Below the pieces are notes generated by a model. That model was not told the origin of the DNA and searched no databases. It worked only from the letters and a program-made list of their open reading frames with translations. Shown here in pieces: positions 47,231 through 56,577 of a stretch of 64,000 nucleotides of DNA. Each line of letters opens with the position of its first letter. Positions within the stretch are counted from its first letter, which is position 1. Source of the stretch: Microbulbifer sp. YPW16 (GTDB lineage Bacteria > Pseudomonadota > Gammaproteobacteria > Pseudomonadales > Cellvibrionaceae); NCBI RefSeq assembly GCF_021290385.1, contig NZ_CP089928.1, forward strand, positions 1,596,501 through 1,660,500, read 5' to 3'. The translations under genes were made by a program, and so were the position numbers.

Positions 47231-49852
47231 ATGTCAGAAGAACAACCAGAACAGATCGGACGCTACAAAATCACCGGGCAACTTGGCGCCGGTGGTATGG
47301 GCGTGGTGTATCTCGCTATCGACGAGCACCTCCAGCGCCGGGTGGCGATCAAGCGACTCATCAGCAACCCGTCCAGCGACACAGCACACTTGCGCATCCG
47401 CCAGGAGGCCAAACTGCTGGCGCAGCTCAACCACAGCAACATCGTACAGATTTACGATGTAGTGGAAGAAGCCGGCAAAATGGCGCTGGTAATGGAGTTT
47501 GTCGACGGCTGTACCCTGTCCCAGTGGCAACGGGAGCGCAATCCCGGTCTCGCACAAAAGCTCGATATCCTCGACCAGGTGTGTGCCGGACTGGCCCGTG
47601 CCCACAGCATCGGCATCATCCACCGGGACCTGAAGGCCGACAATATCCTGGTGAACCAGGACAACACTGCCAAGATCACCGATTTCGGCATCGCCAAGAA
47701 CTGGCGCGAAGAGAGTGACCTCACCCGGGAACAGCATGTGGCCGGCAGCTGGGGGGCGATGTCCCCGGAGCAGGCGCTGGGGCGTCCGCTGGACAACCGC
47801 TGCGACCTCTTTGCCCTGGGCGTGCTCGCCTACCGCCTGCTGACCGGGCAGGGCCCGTTCGGCGATCACGACAGCGCCTTTGTCATTGTGGACCGTATCG
47901 TCAACAGCGGGCACCCGCCGGCGCAGAAACTCAACCCCGAGCTGCCCGCGCCGCTGTCGCACCTGCTCGACCGGTTGCTGGAGAAAGATCCTGACAAACG
48001 CCCTCTCAGCGCCAGGGCGGTGGCCGAGGAACTGCACAACATTCGCGCCGCACTGGACGCGAAGACCGCGGTTTCCACCACCAGCCGCACGGTCACCGTT
48101 ACCGCCGAGAGTTTCCACGCCCAGGCACGACGCCGCCAGAAACAGCGCAAGCCCCTGCTGGCCGGTGCGGCTATTGCCGTGGCCGCCGCCGTCACCCTGG
48201 CCTCCCTCGCCACCCTGATTCCCACAACGGAAAAACCGAAGGGCAAGTACCTCGCTATCCTGGCGCCACACGAGAAAAACCTCGGCAGCCGGGAAATGCG
48301 CCTGCTGGGCAACAACATCCTCAGCGCCCTCAAGCAGGGACTGTCCAACCGCCAGGGCCTGCTACTGGTGCCCTACTCTGAATCCCGGCAACTGGCCGGT
48401 GAGAGACTGCAGGACCAGGTCGAGGCCCTGAATGCCGACCTGCTGTTGCACCCGTCACTCTCCTGTGAGGGACAGCAGTGCGAGGTGTCCCTGGAGCTGA
48501 TCGAGGCCGATAACCTGGCCGTGATCAGCAACCGCACCACGACCCTCAATATCAACGAGGGGCTGGAAACACGAGCGCGCACCATGCAGCAGTTGAACTA
48601 CCTGCTGCGGGATTTCCCGACCCGCGATGGCGCTGCCCAGGCAAATATCTCCGAAACGGACTACCAGCGCTACCTGGCCATTTACGACGATAAAAACTCC
48701 GGTAGTACCGACCGGGAGCAGGCAATGGAAGCCCTCGAAGCAATGCAGCGGCGTACACCGGCCTTTACCCCGTTCTATGAACTCTACAGCGAACTGGTGA
48801 TCGACCAGCGCTTCAACACGCGCCATACCGATGCCCTCGACCGGCTGCGGGAATTCCTCGCCCTGGCGCCACACAAAGTCAGGAACCACCCGGACCTGCT
48901 GCTGGCAGAAGTGCGCCTGGCTATTGTGGACGGCAATTCCAGCCGTGCCGAGGCCCTGCTGGACCAGCTCAGGATGAGCCTCCCGGACCGCGCCACCTAC
49001 TACCAATTGCTCCATTTCTACCATCAGGAAAGCGGCAATTACGACAAGGCCCTTGCCGCCATTAACAACGCCCTGGAACTGCGCACCAGCCACCGCTACC
49101 TGCTGCAGAAGGCTGTCACCCTGAGCACCCGGGGCGATATGGAAGCCGCCCGGCCCCTGCTGATAGAGGCCCTGGAGATCGACAAGGACAACATGATGGT
49201 GATCTCCGTGCTGGCCGCCAACGAACTCGACAGAGGCCACCCGGAAGAGACCATCCGCCTGCTGCAGAATGCCCCTGTGGAAAAGCTGCGCACGATGGAC
49301 ACCTACAACCTGTGCCTGGCCTACTACATCGAGAAACAGTTCGAGCAGGCCCAGTCCTGCTTTGCCGGCGCATCGGAACGGGCACCAAAGGATGCCGATA
49401 TCCTGCTATACCAGTCGGAGATTGCGCGCGCCCGGGGCAAAACGGAGCAGGCGCACCAGCTGGCGGAGCGGGCCCTGTCGGTGACAGAGGGGCGCGACGA
49501 CTGGGAAGGGTTGCTGATGCGCGCCCGCGCCTATGCCGAACTGGGCCAGCCGGACAGGGCGATCAGTACGCTGATCCGGATACGCCGTACCGCCCCGGAC
49601 GATCTCTACGTCAATTACACCCGTGCCCAGGTTTATATCGCCAGCGGCGACCTGGTGTCCACCCGGGCACATGTGGAAAAAACCCTGGAGCTGGGCGTTT
49701 CCCCAATCTGGTTCAACACCGCGCGCTTCGCCCCCATCTGCTCCAGTGACAAATTCGCACAGTTGCGCCGGGAACACCCGGGACTGTGCCAGTCCCGGCA
49801 GCAGGAACCCACCCGCATGGCGCAGGGCCAATCCGCCGGGGACGAGGGATAG
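47231..49852 (+). CDS. Membrane Ser/Thr protein kinase with TPR sensor region (kinase 1)
   Basis: 873 residues. The N-terminal kinase domain (about 9-275) carries the glycine loop GQLGAGGMGVVYLA, VAIK (Lys41), HRDLKADN (Asp133), DFGIAK (Asp151) and the APE-like AMSPEQ. A basic linker and one transmembrane helix near residue 310-330 (AGAAIAVAAAVTLASLATLI) follow. The outer part starts with a TolB/FlgO-like alpha-beta domain (KYLAILAPHEKNLGSREMRL) and continues as TPR repeats to the end. All catalytic residues are present, so it should be active. The start is the ATG at 47231; a TTG three bases upstream is in frame. Confidence 0.92.
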   Translation: MSEEQPEQIGRYKITGQLGAGGMGVVYLAIDEHLQRRVAIKRLISNPSSDTAHLRIRQEAKLLAQLNHSNIVQIYDVVEEAGKMALVMEFVDGCTLSQWQRERNPGLAQKLDILDQVCAGLARAHSIGIIHRDLKADNILVNQDNTAKITDFGIAKNWREESDLTREQHVAGSWGAMSPEQALGRPLDNRCDLFALGVLAYRLLTGQGPFGDHDSAFVIVDRIVNSGHPPAQKLNPELPAPLSHLLDRLLEKDPDKRPLSARAVAEELHNIRAALDAKTAVSTTSRTVTVTAESFHAQARRRQKQRKPLLAGAAIAVAAAVTLASLATLIPTTEKPKGKYLAILAPHEKNLGSREMRLLGNNILSALKQGLSNRQGLLLVPYSESRQLAGERLQDQVEALNADLLLHPSLSCEGQQCEVSLELIEADNLAVISNRTTTLNINEGLETRARTMQQLNYLLRDFPTRDGAAQANISETDYQRYLAIYDDKNSGSTDREQAMEALEAMQRRTPAFTPFYELYSELVIDQRFNTRHTDALDRLREFLALAPHKVRNHPDLLLAEVRLAIVDGNSSRAEALLDQLRMSLPDRATYYQLLHFYHQESGNYDKALAAINNALELRTSHRYLLQKAVTLSTRGDMEAARPLLIEALEIDKDNMMVISVLAANELDRGHPEETIRLLQNAPVEKLRTMDTYNLCLAYYIEKQFEQAQSCFAGASERAPKDADILLYQSEIARARGKTEQAHQLAERALSVTEGRDDWEGLLMRARAYAELGQPDRAISTLIRIRRTAPDDLYVNYTRAQVYIASGDLVSTRAHVEKTLELGVSPIWFNTARFAPICSSDKFAQLRREHPGLCQSRQQEPTRMAQGQSAGDEG

Positions 49853-50033
49853 GGCCAGAGCGCCGTGAAATAGAAACAGAGACCGACGGGACCGGCCGGG
49901 AAGCATCCTTGAACCATGAATTAGTACCGCCACCCTAAAAGCGGTAAACTTGCGCCCAATCGCCCGCAGGCAACCAGGATCACTGCCCGGACGGGCGGAG
50001 ATGTAACGGACCTGTCGTCTCCAACAAGAATAA

Positions 50034-52604
50034 ATGGCCATGGAAATCGCCGAACCACCACAGTCCCTGCTCGGTCGCTACCGGGTCGAGCGCGCGCTCG
50101 GCGCCGGCGGTATGGGCGTGGTGTACCTGGCCCGCGACACCCAGCTGCACCGCCCGGTGGCCATCAAGCAGCTGCGCGCCGACGCCACCACCGAGTCCGC
50201 CGGCGCCCGCATCCGCTCCGAGGCCCGCCTGCTGGCCCAGCTCAACCACCCCAATATTGTCCAGCTGTACGACGTGATCGAGCGCGATGGCGATATCGCG
50301 CTGGTAATGGAGTACGTGGAGGGCACCACCCTCAAGGAATGGATGCGCGAGCGCACCCCCACCCTGCGGGAGAAGCTGGACCTGCTGATGCAGATCTGCC
50401 GCGGTCTGTCCGAGGCCCACAGCCTGGGCATCGTCCACCGCGACCTGAAGCCGGACAATATTCTGCTGGCCATCGGCACCGGCGGGGTCACTGCCAAGAT
50501 CACCGATTTTGGCATCGCCAAGTCGCTGCAGCAGGAAAGTACCGATATCACCCGCGAGGACCATGTGGCCGGCACCGTGGACGCCATGTCCCCGGAGCAA
50601 CTGCAGGGCCAGCCCCTGTGCCCGCGCAGCGACCTGTTCAGCCTGGGCGCCATCGCCTACCAGCTGCTGTGCAACGCCCGCCCGTTCGACAAGGGCGACG
50701 GCGGCAGCCTGGCACTGGCCCACAAGGTAATTCACGAACCGCATATCCCGCCGCAGCAGGCCAGCCCCGAACTGCCGGAGCCCCTGGCCGCCCTGCTCGA
50801 CCGCCTGCTGGCCAAGCAGCCCGGGGCACGCCCGGAATCCGCCCAGCAGGTCTACGAGGCGCTGGCCTTCCTGCACCAGCACCAGGCCGCCGACACCGAC
50901 AGCGACGAATTCTCCGCCACCGTCACCGCCCTGCTGCGCAAGCCCCCCAGCCAGCGCCGCAAGCTGTACAAACGGCTCGGCTATGCCGCCGCCCTGGGCG
51001 CCTTCACCGTCGCCGGCTACCTCGGCTGGGAATACGCCACCCGCCTGGAACCGCAATATATCGCCGTGATGCCGGTGGAGATCCATGGCGAAGTGCGCGG
51101 CGAGGACAACGCCAGATCCCTCACCGCAACCATGGTGCGCCAGGCACTGATGAACTCGGTCTCGCAGCTGAAGGCCAGTGCACTGGTGAGTTTTACCCCG
51201 AAAGACGGGCAGGACTTTGATGCCCAGCTGCAGGCATTGCGGGACAAGGGCGTCACCGATGCGCTGTTTGCGCGGCTGGAATGTGCACGGGTGCGGTGTG
51301 AGATTGAACTGCAGCGGATTGGGCCAGCGGATGAGGTGGTAAAGGAGCAGGCGGGGTTTGCGTTTCTGGTGGATAAGCGGCAGGAGGCGGAGTATAGAAT
51401 CGGGAATAGTGCAGCAGCGCTATTCCCTGATGGCTATGCCAAGTCTGCCAGCCAACAGGTACTGATGTCACAGTCGGACTACACCGATTACCTCGATATC
51501 GTCAGCCGCCTGGACAGCAAGGATGTAGCGGAGGAAGACCTGGCCACCCTCAATCGACTGCGTAGTATCCACCCGGAAAGCAGGATGGTCTATCACACGC
51601 TAGTCAATGTCTCCGCAATACTACACGTGCTCACAGGGGACAAACTCTACCTCGACTCGGCTTTATCGAAACTCAATGAGGCAAAAGAGTTCGGGATCGA
51701 GGAAACCACTGTCGATGAACTCAAGCTTTTCCTTTACAGCCTGGGGGATTATCAGGAGCAGTTTGAAGCCCTCTCTTCCAAGCTGGAATCATCGAATTAT
51801 CCGATCGCCGAACTGAGAAACAGACGGGCCCGTTATTTTTACCGAAGCGGAAAGTATGAGGATGGTCTGCAGGAGGCAATAGAAGCAGCTCAACTCAACC
51901 CTTCGGCCGATAATCTGTATCTAATTGCCATCAACCAGACTGCAAGCGGCGACTATAGTGCTGCGCGTTCAACACTCGAGCGACTGACTGATAGCTATCC
52001 GGAACATTGGTCCTCCTATTCACTTCTGGGGGTAATCGAACTGGAGGGTGGCAACCTGCCAGAAGCGGAAGCAGCCATCACGGCCATCCCGGAGGAGCTA
52101 CGCAGCTGGCGGACGAAGTCCAATCTTGGGAGTGTTTATTTCTTACAGCAGAAATACACAGATGCATTGCAAACCTTCCAGCAAGTACTATCCAGGGCAC
52201 CGAACAACATCCCCACAATCGGGCAAATCGCCGAGACACACCTGATGCTCAATAACGCAGATAGTGCCAAAGCGTCTTTCATGCAGCTACTGCAATTAAC
52301 TGAAAGGAAAGATGACTTGGAATCACGAATGTATCAGGCTATCGCTCAAGCCAATTTGAACCAAACCTCCTCATCAATCGCATTAACCATGAATCTGCTT
52401 CGGGAAGCCCCTGAAGACACCGACATAAAATACAATGCCGTACAAGTTTACTCTCTGGCAGGAGAATGGCGCTCAGCAAACTATTATATGGAGCAGCTAC
52501 TAGAGCAGGGAATGAGTGCAGAGTGGTTTAACCTGCCGGCGTTCCAGCAACTCTGCACCCAACCCGAGACATCAGAAGAAGTTTCTTCCGCTATCTGTGA
52601 CTGA
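50034..52604 (+). CDS. Membrane Ser/Thr protein kinase with TPR sensor region (kinase 2)
   Basis: 856 residues with the same architecture as kinase 1: ALGAGGMGVVYLARD, VAIK (Lys45), HRDLKPDN (Asp137), DFGIAK (Asp158), AMSPEQ, a transmembrane helix after about residue 305 (LGYAAALGAFTVAGYLGWEY), a TolB-like domain (QYIAVMPVEIHGEVRGEDNA) and TPRs. The kinase half is very GC-rich with strong G/C third positions. From about 51250 onward the codon choice becomes far more AT-tolerant, which suggests that the sensor half has a different origin. The stop is directly followed, without spacing, by the stop of the convergent gene at 52605. Confidence 0.92.
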   Translation: MAMEIAEPPQSLLGRYRVERALGAGGMGVVYLARDTQLHRPVAIKQLRADATTESAGARIRSEARLLAQLNHPNIVQLYDVIERDGDIALVMEYVEGTTLKEWMRERTPTLREKLDLLMQICRGLSEAHSLGIVHRDLKPDNILLAIGTGGVTAKITDFGIAKSLQQESTDITREDHVAGTVDAMSPEQLQGQPLCPRSDLFSLGAIAYQLLCNARPFDKGDGGSLALAHKVIHEPHIPPQQASPELPEPLAALLDRLLAKQPGARPESAQQVYEALAFLHQHQAADTDSDEFSATVTALLRKPPSQRRKLYKRLGYAAALGAFTVAGYLGWEYATRLEPQYIAVMPVEIHGEVRGEDNARSLTATMVRQALMNSVSQLKASALVSFTPKDGQDFDAQLQALRDKGVTDALFARLECARVRCEIELQRIGPADEVVKEQAGFAFLVDKRQEAEYRIGNSAAALFPDGYAKSASQQVLMSQSDYTDYLDIVSRLDSKDVAEEDLATLNRLRSIHPESRMVYHTLVNVSAILHVLTGDKLYLDSALSKLNEAKEFGIEETTVDELKLFLYSLGDYQEQFEALSSKLESSNYPIAELRNRRARYFYRSGKYEDGLQEAIEAAQLNPSADNLYLIAINQTASGDYSAARSTLERLTDSYPEHWSSYSLLGVIELEGGNLPEAEAAITAIPEELRSWRTKSNLGSVYFLQQKYTDALQTFQQVLSRAPNNIPTIGQIAETHLMLNNADSAKASFMQLLQLTERKDDLESRMYQAIAQANLNQTSSSIALTMNLLREAPEDTDIKYNAVQVYSLAGEWRSANYYMEQLLEQGMSAEWFNLPAFQQLCTQPETSEEVSSAICD

Positions 52605-53102
52605 TTAAAGCGGATCAATCAGAGCGTTGGGGTCACCTGATACAAAGTGCACATTCAGCGAAGGGCTGTAGCAAAACCACAGGAAGGAGAAATCGTCCGC
52701 AACTTCCTCAACATCCCAGATCTTGATCTTCAGCTCCTTGCCGCCACTGTTATTTTTCACACGGGTACGGAACTGGTGACGGAAATCCGGGCTCAGGGGG
52801 ATAATCCCGTCCAGCTGTTTGCAGCTCTCGAAATCCATAAACTGCAGGTCGTCAATACCGAACTCGGAGCTGTCCAGGGTCACATTGAGGGTCAGTGCAC
52901 CCTGTCCACTCTTGATCTTGAAGTCCATATTGCCGAACGCCTCTGACGGGTCGAGGTTGCCCGCCTCGTTCAGCTGCCAGTACTGCGGCACGCCATTCTT
53001 GGCCGGCATCGGTTTCAGCACCAGGTCGATTTTCCGTCCCTGTTCCGGAAAGTTCCATTCCAGGGTTTTCAGGTCCGCGCACTTGATCTCTGAATTTTCC
53101 AT
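52605..53102 (-). CDS. Hypothetical protein (165 aa) in kinase/FHA cluster
   Basis: Begins MENSEIKCADLKTLEWNFPE at ATG 53102 (AGGAATTG upstream); a TTG 30 bases further up is less likely. Predicted beta-rich, no signal peptide: GALTLNVTLDSSEFGIDDLQ, RTRVKNNSGGKELKIKIWDV, then a hydrophobic, aromatic FSFLWFCYSPSLNVHFVSG. Compositionally it resembles the AT-tolerant half of kinase 2 opposite it. No family recognised. It is the only minus-strand gene in this cluster, so it may be an inserted cargo gene or a phospho-substrate with its own promoter. Confidence 0.68.
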   Translation of the reverse strand: MENSEIKCADLKTLEWNFPEQGRKIDLVLKPMPAKNGVPQYWQLNEAGNLDPSEAFGNMDFKIKSGQGALTLNVTLDSSEFGIDDLQFMDFESCKQLDGIIPLSPDFRHQFRTRVKNNSGGKELKIKIWDVEEVADDFSFLWFCYSPSLNVHFVSGDPNALIDPL

Positions 53103-53310
53103 TTCCAATTCCTGTATTCTTATTTCATCCAAATGGCCGCGGGATCCCGGTTCCGGAATCCCTTGAGGTCACCTGTGGCCCGGACTTCCCGCAGCGCCAT
53201 CCCCTAAAACCGCGCGGTGTGGTGCTTTCACCCCTGCCCACACTCGTGCAGCGCCCCATAGAATAATCGCAACCCGCACCGGAACTCCATCACATTTCGA
53301 GTGTGACAGA

Positions 53311-53345
53311 TAAAAAAAACCGGCAGCAACCAGGTTACTGCCGGT
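53311..53345 (-). terminator. Orphan minus-strand intrinsic terminator
   Basis: ACCGGCAG/CTGCCGGT outer stem with an inner AACC/GGTT stem (53319-53345), followed on the minus strand by eight T (53319-53312). It lies about 210 bases upstream of the small hypothetical gene on the same strand and would insulate that gene from upstream transcription, or end a short RNA arising from 53346-54208. Confidence 0.85.
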
Positions 53346-53759
53346 CCGAATGATGGTCCCAGCCATCGACGGTTACAACAACACTATCAAGAGCGAAATG
53401 GAGCCTCCTTGCCCCCGTCAGGCCCTTCCCCAAACCCCGGCACTCCAAGGCTCTGTGAAAGCCGGGGCCGGCCTGACGATCCAGCTTGCGCTGAATAGGT
53501 TTCCGTACCGTGCCGGGTTTCCCCGGCCTCCGGTCCATCGGATACTGCGGTCAGGGCATGGGCATCCTGCCCGCACACACTGCAATGGAGATGTGCCCCT
53601 GAACCCTGAGAGCCACTCTACGGATCGCGGGATTACAGGTCGATCACAGGGAATTACAGGCAATTACATGAACGGTTGCACACCGGCTGGGCGCCCTCTT
53701 TCGTATCAAGGGGGCGAACCCTGCGCCCTCGTAGAGGGGCGTGGGGAATTACGTAAAAC

Positions 53760-53836
53760 CGTAGGAGCGGACCTTGTGTCCGCCCTGTATCCACGGAGAC
53801 GCGGCGGACCGGGCGGACACCAGGTCCGCCCCTACG
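53760..53836. repeat. Paired REP element (REPIN-like), copy 1
   Basis: Two 26-base REP-like units in opposite orientation (53760-53785 and 53811-53836) separated by a 25-base linker beginning TGTATCCACGGAGAC. The whole can fold into one long hairpin. Confidence 0.8.
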
Positions 53837-53931
53837 GGGTGGTGTTTTTCCTGGCTCTTAAAAAAAACGGCCGTTTTCCCACCAGTTTTATACGGCGACA
53901 CCGGGTCGAGCGCTGCGAAATCACACGTAAC

Positions 53932-54005
53932 CGTAGGGGCGGACCTTGTGTCCGCCCTGTATCCACGGAGACACGGCCGGTCCGGGCGGACACGAGGTCC
54001 GCCCC
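53932..54005. repeat. Paired REP element (REPIN-like), copy 2
   Basis: A second pair with the same linker (TGTATCCACGGAGAC..), 172 bases after the first. Its right-hand unit ends CGCCCCGCAAGG and lacks the terminal CTACG. Confidence 0.78.
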
Positions 54006-54208
54006 GCAAGGCAAAAGACCCGCCTTTCCGGGCGAATCCTGCGGTAACTTCGGCTGCCGGCCAGTGACATGACGGCAACCCAACGACGTTCGCCGCAGCC
54101 GCGCCAGTCAACTTATTGACCGCAGGAAGTGCAACGCGGCGCCGTTTGTTGCACTATCTTATATTCCGTAATATCCACGGCCTTCTGCCCATAATTTAAT
54201 CAGACATA

Positions 54209-55507
54209 ATGTCCACATTTTGCATGCGCCTATTGATCCTGCTGTTGTGCTGTTTTTCCGGTTTCGCCGCGGCGCAGAGCTACGAGAAGCTTTACAGTGA
54301 TTATCGCGACACGCTGTACCAGATCCGCCTGATCGAGAAATCATCCAACTCCAAGGCCGCCATCGGCTCCGCCTTCCAGATTTCCGCCGACGGCCTGCTG
54401 GCCACCAACTACCACGTGGTAGCGGAAGCGGTCAGCGACCCGGACAAGTACCTGCTGGAGTTTGTCTCGGTGGACGGCGACAAGGGCGGCCTCAAGCTGC
54501 TGGATATCGACGTGATCAACGACCTGGCGATCCTGCGCCTGGAGCAACCCGGCAAGTCCTACCTGCAGCTGGCCAGCGACACGCCGAAACGGGGCGAGAC
54601 CATCGTCTCCCTGGGCAACCCGCTGGACCTGGGCATGACCCTGATTCCCGGCACCTATAACGGTATTGCCACCGGCAGCTTTTACGATCGCATCCACTTT
54701 GCCGGCTCCATCAACCCGGGCATGAGTGGCGGCCCCGCCATCAATACCCGCGGAGAGGTGGTGGGCATCAACGTGGCCACGGCGGGCAACCAGGTCAGCT
54801 TCCTGGTGCCGGTGGGGAAACTATCCCGGCTGCTGTCCCACTACCGCAAGCAGGGCAACTCCGTCGACCTGCATGAGGTGACCGCCCAGCAGCTCAAGGC
54901 GAACCAGCAACGCATTATTGACGCCATCCTCAGCGCCGAGTGGAAAAAGCGTGCCCTGGGCGAGGCCAGGGTGGTGGGCGAGATCATTCCCGCCATCCAG
55001 TGCTGGGGCAACACCGAGGAAGACGAGGACAACCCGGTCAAGCGCATCGACAAGGGCTGCACCGGCCAGGATGTGGTATTCCTCGCCGACGACTTCAACA
55101 CCGGCCGGGTGGAGTACGAATTCTTCTGGTTCGAGGCCGACGACCTGCTGCCGGCGCGTTTCTACAGTGAATACGAGCGCCAGATGAGCACCTTCTTCCC
55201 CGGCAACGACGCCGGCGAGGAGGATGTCACCAACTTCAACTGCAAGCAGTCATTCACGGCCCAACCCCGCGACCGCCAGCCGGGCGTACCCAAGGCCGAG
55301 AGCAAAAAGCCGCCGGTGATCGCCCGCACCAGTTACTGCGTGCGCCGATACAAGGATTTCCCCGACCTCTACGACATCTTCTACCTGAGCCTGAGTGTCG
55401 ACCGCAAGAACAACGCGCTGGTGAGCCATTTCACCCTGTCCGGGTTTACCCGGGAATCCGCCGAGGCGTTTACCGAGAAGTTTACGAGCGAGATCCAATG
55501 GCACTGA
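54209..55507 (+). CDS. Secreted trypsin-like serine protease
   Basis: 432 residues. A signal peptide (MSTFCMRLLILLLCCFSGFA) is followed by an S1-type protease domain with His69 (ATNYHVVAEA), Asp105 (DVINDLAILRLEQ) and Ser173 (INPGMSGGPA); ETIVSLGNPLDLG and GEVVGINVATAG are further DegP-like landmarks. No PDZ domain follows. Instead there is a 200-residue C-terminal region with four cysteines (IPAIQCWGNTEED, KGCTGQD, NFNCKQS, SYCVRRYKD) that I cannot assign. The gene overlaps the following FHA-membrane gene by ten bases, so both are made together. An ATG at 54224 is an alternative start. Confidence 0.88.
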   Translation: MSTFCMRLLILLLCCFSGFAAAQSYEKLYSDYRDTLYQIRLIEKSSNSKAAIGSAFQISADGLLATNYHVVAEAVSDPDKYLLEFVSVDGDKGGLKLLDIDVINDLAILRLEQPGKSYLQLASDTPKRGETIVSLGNPLDLGMTLIPGTYNGIATGSFYDRIHFAGSINPGMSGGPAINTRGEVVGINVATAGNQVSFLVPVGKLSRLLSHYRKQGNSVDLHEVTAQQLKANQQRIIDAILSAEWKKRALGEARVVGEIIPAIQCWGNTEEDEDNPVKRIDKGCTGQDVVFLADDFNTGRVEYEFFWFEADDLLPARFYSEYERQMSTFFPGNDAGEEDVTNFNCKQSFTAQPRDRQPGVPKAESKKPPVIARTSYCVRRYKDFPDLYDIFYLSLSVDRKNNALVSHFTLSGFTRESAEAFTEKFTSEIQWH

Positions 55508-56577
55508 TTATTGAGGAGCTGAACCGCGCCCGCCATGTGCAGGCGCGCTACCGCATGGACGGCGAGCGCCTGACCCTGGGCCGCGGCTACGGCAATGACG
55601 TGATTATCGAGGATGTGCACGCGGACCCCGCCCATGCGGAGATCGTGCGCGATGAGGACGGCGGCTTTGTGCTGCACGACCTGGACAGCGTCAACGGCAC
55701 CCAGCTGGTGCGCAATATGTACGACAGCTCGATCAAGAGCGAGGACGTGGACCGGCGCCTGATCGAGTCCGGCGACGAAATCCAGGTGGGCCGCACCCAC
55801 CTGCGTATCAGCCACTCGGAGTCGGCGGTGCCGCCCGCGGTGCCCCTGCATTCCCTCGAGGGCATCCTCGAGCGGCTGTCGCACCCGGCCAAGGCCATCA
55901 GCCTGCTGGCGGTGGTGGCGGCGCTGACGCTGCTGCTGGCCTACCTGAATTTTGCCGGTAGGCTGGAATGGACCGCGGTCATCAACCTGGCCATCGGCAG
56001 CCTGGTGGGCCTGCTGGTGTACGCCGGTGCCTGGGCGTTTATCGGCCGCGTGGTGCGCCACGACACCCGCTTCTTTGCCCACCTGTCGATCGCCGCGCTG
56101 GGGGCGCTGGCCTACACCAGCTGGGAATGGTTTCGCGGCCTGCTGGACTTCAATTTTGCCATCGGCAAGACCATGCCGCTGCTGAACTTTGCAGTGCTGG
56201 CTATCATCCTGCCCACCATGCTGTGGTGCGCCTGTTACCTGGCGCTGAATATCTCCCGCGGCTGGCGCTGGGCGGTATCGCTGCTGCTGCCACTGGGCTT
56301 CCTGGGCCTGGGGCTGGCGGAGGACATCGCCGGCATGGCCGAGTTCAGCGGTGTCCCGCAGATTTCCACCACCCTCAAGTACGAGGATCTCCTGCTGCGC
56401 GAGCCGCAACCCATGCAGGAGTTCCTGGCCGAGTCTTCCGGCCTCTACGATATCGAGATTCCCGAGGAAGAGACCGGCAGCGGCTCAGGGGACCAGGCGC
56501 CGGAAGAAACCCCGGCAACCGACGGGGAGTCCCCGCAGGAACGCGCTGACGAAACCGGCATGGAGGAGCAGGCATGA
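55498..56577 (+). CDS. FHA-domain polytopic membrane protein
   Basis: 359 residues. A cytoplasmic N-terminal FHA domain (LTLGRGYGNDVIIEDVHADP, AHAEIVRD, LDSVNGTQLV; residues about 20-105) is followed by about six or seven transmembrane helices (ISLLAVVAALTLLLAYLNF to LLLPLGFLGLGLAE) and an acidic, unstructured C-terminal tail. It could dock a phosphorylated kinase at the membrane next to the exported protease encoded just upstream. Overlaps: ten bases with the protease gene, four bases (ATGA) with the aminotransferase gene. Confidence 0.85.
   Translation: MALIIEELNRARHVQARYRMDGERLTLGRGYGNDVIIEDVHADPAHAEIVRDEDGGFVLHDLDSVNGTQLVRNMYDSSIKSEDVDRRLIESGDEIQVGRTHLRISHSESAVPPAVPLHSLEGILERLSHPAKAISLLAVVAALTLLLAYLNFAGRLEWTAVINLAIGSLVGLLVYAGAWAFIGRVVRHDTRFFAHLSIAALGALAYTSWEWFRGLLDFNFAIGKTMPLLNFAVLAIILPTMLWCACYLALNISRGWRWAVSLLLPLGFLGLGLAEDIAGMAEFSGVPQISTTLKYEDLLLREPQPMQEFLAESSGLYDIEIPEEETGSGSGDQAPEETPATDGESPQERADETGMEEQA

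Larger units (their letters stand above)
53103..54208. other. 1.1-kb non-coding region with REP pairs
   Basis: No gene that I can support; the frames that stay open are driven by the palindromic repeats. It holds a strong minus-strand terminator (53311-53345) with no known gene in front of it and two copies of a paired REP element (53760-53836 and 53932-54005). The last 100 bases, AT-richer, should contain the promoter of the protease gene. Confidence 0.6.

Noticed and set aside
47234..48271. Minus-strand open frames opposite both Ser/Thr kinases (also 49980-51086)
   Set aside because: They mirror the conserved kinase domains and are artefacts of GC-rich codon bias.
46138..52604. Type VI secretion regulatory module (kinase plus FHA)
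   Set aside because: No Tss, Hcp, VgrG or ClpV genes nearby, and the kinases carry TPR/TolB-like sensors unlike PpkA.
53350..54072. Open frames in the REP-containing region
   Set aside because: They run through palindromic repeats, encode low-complexity Arg/Pro-rich peptides and have no ribosome site.
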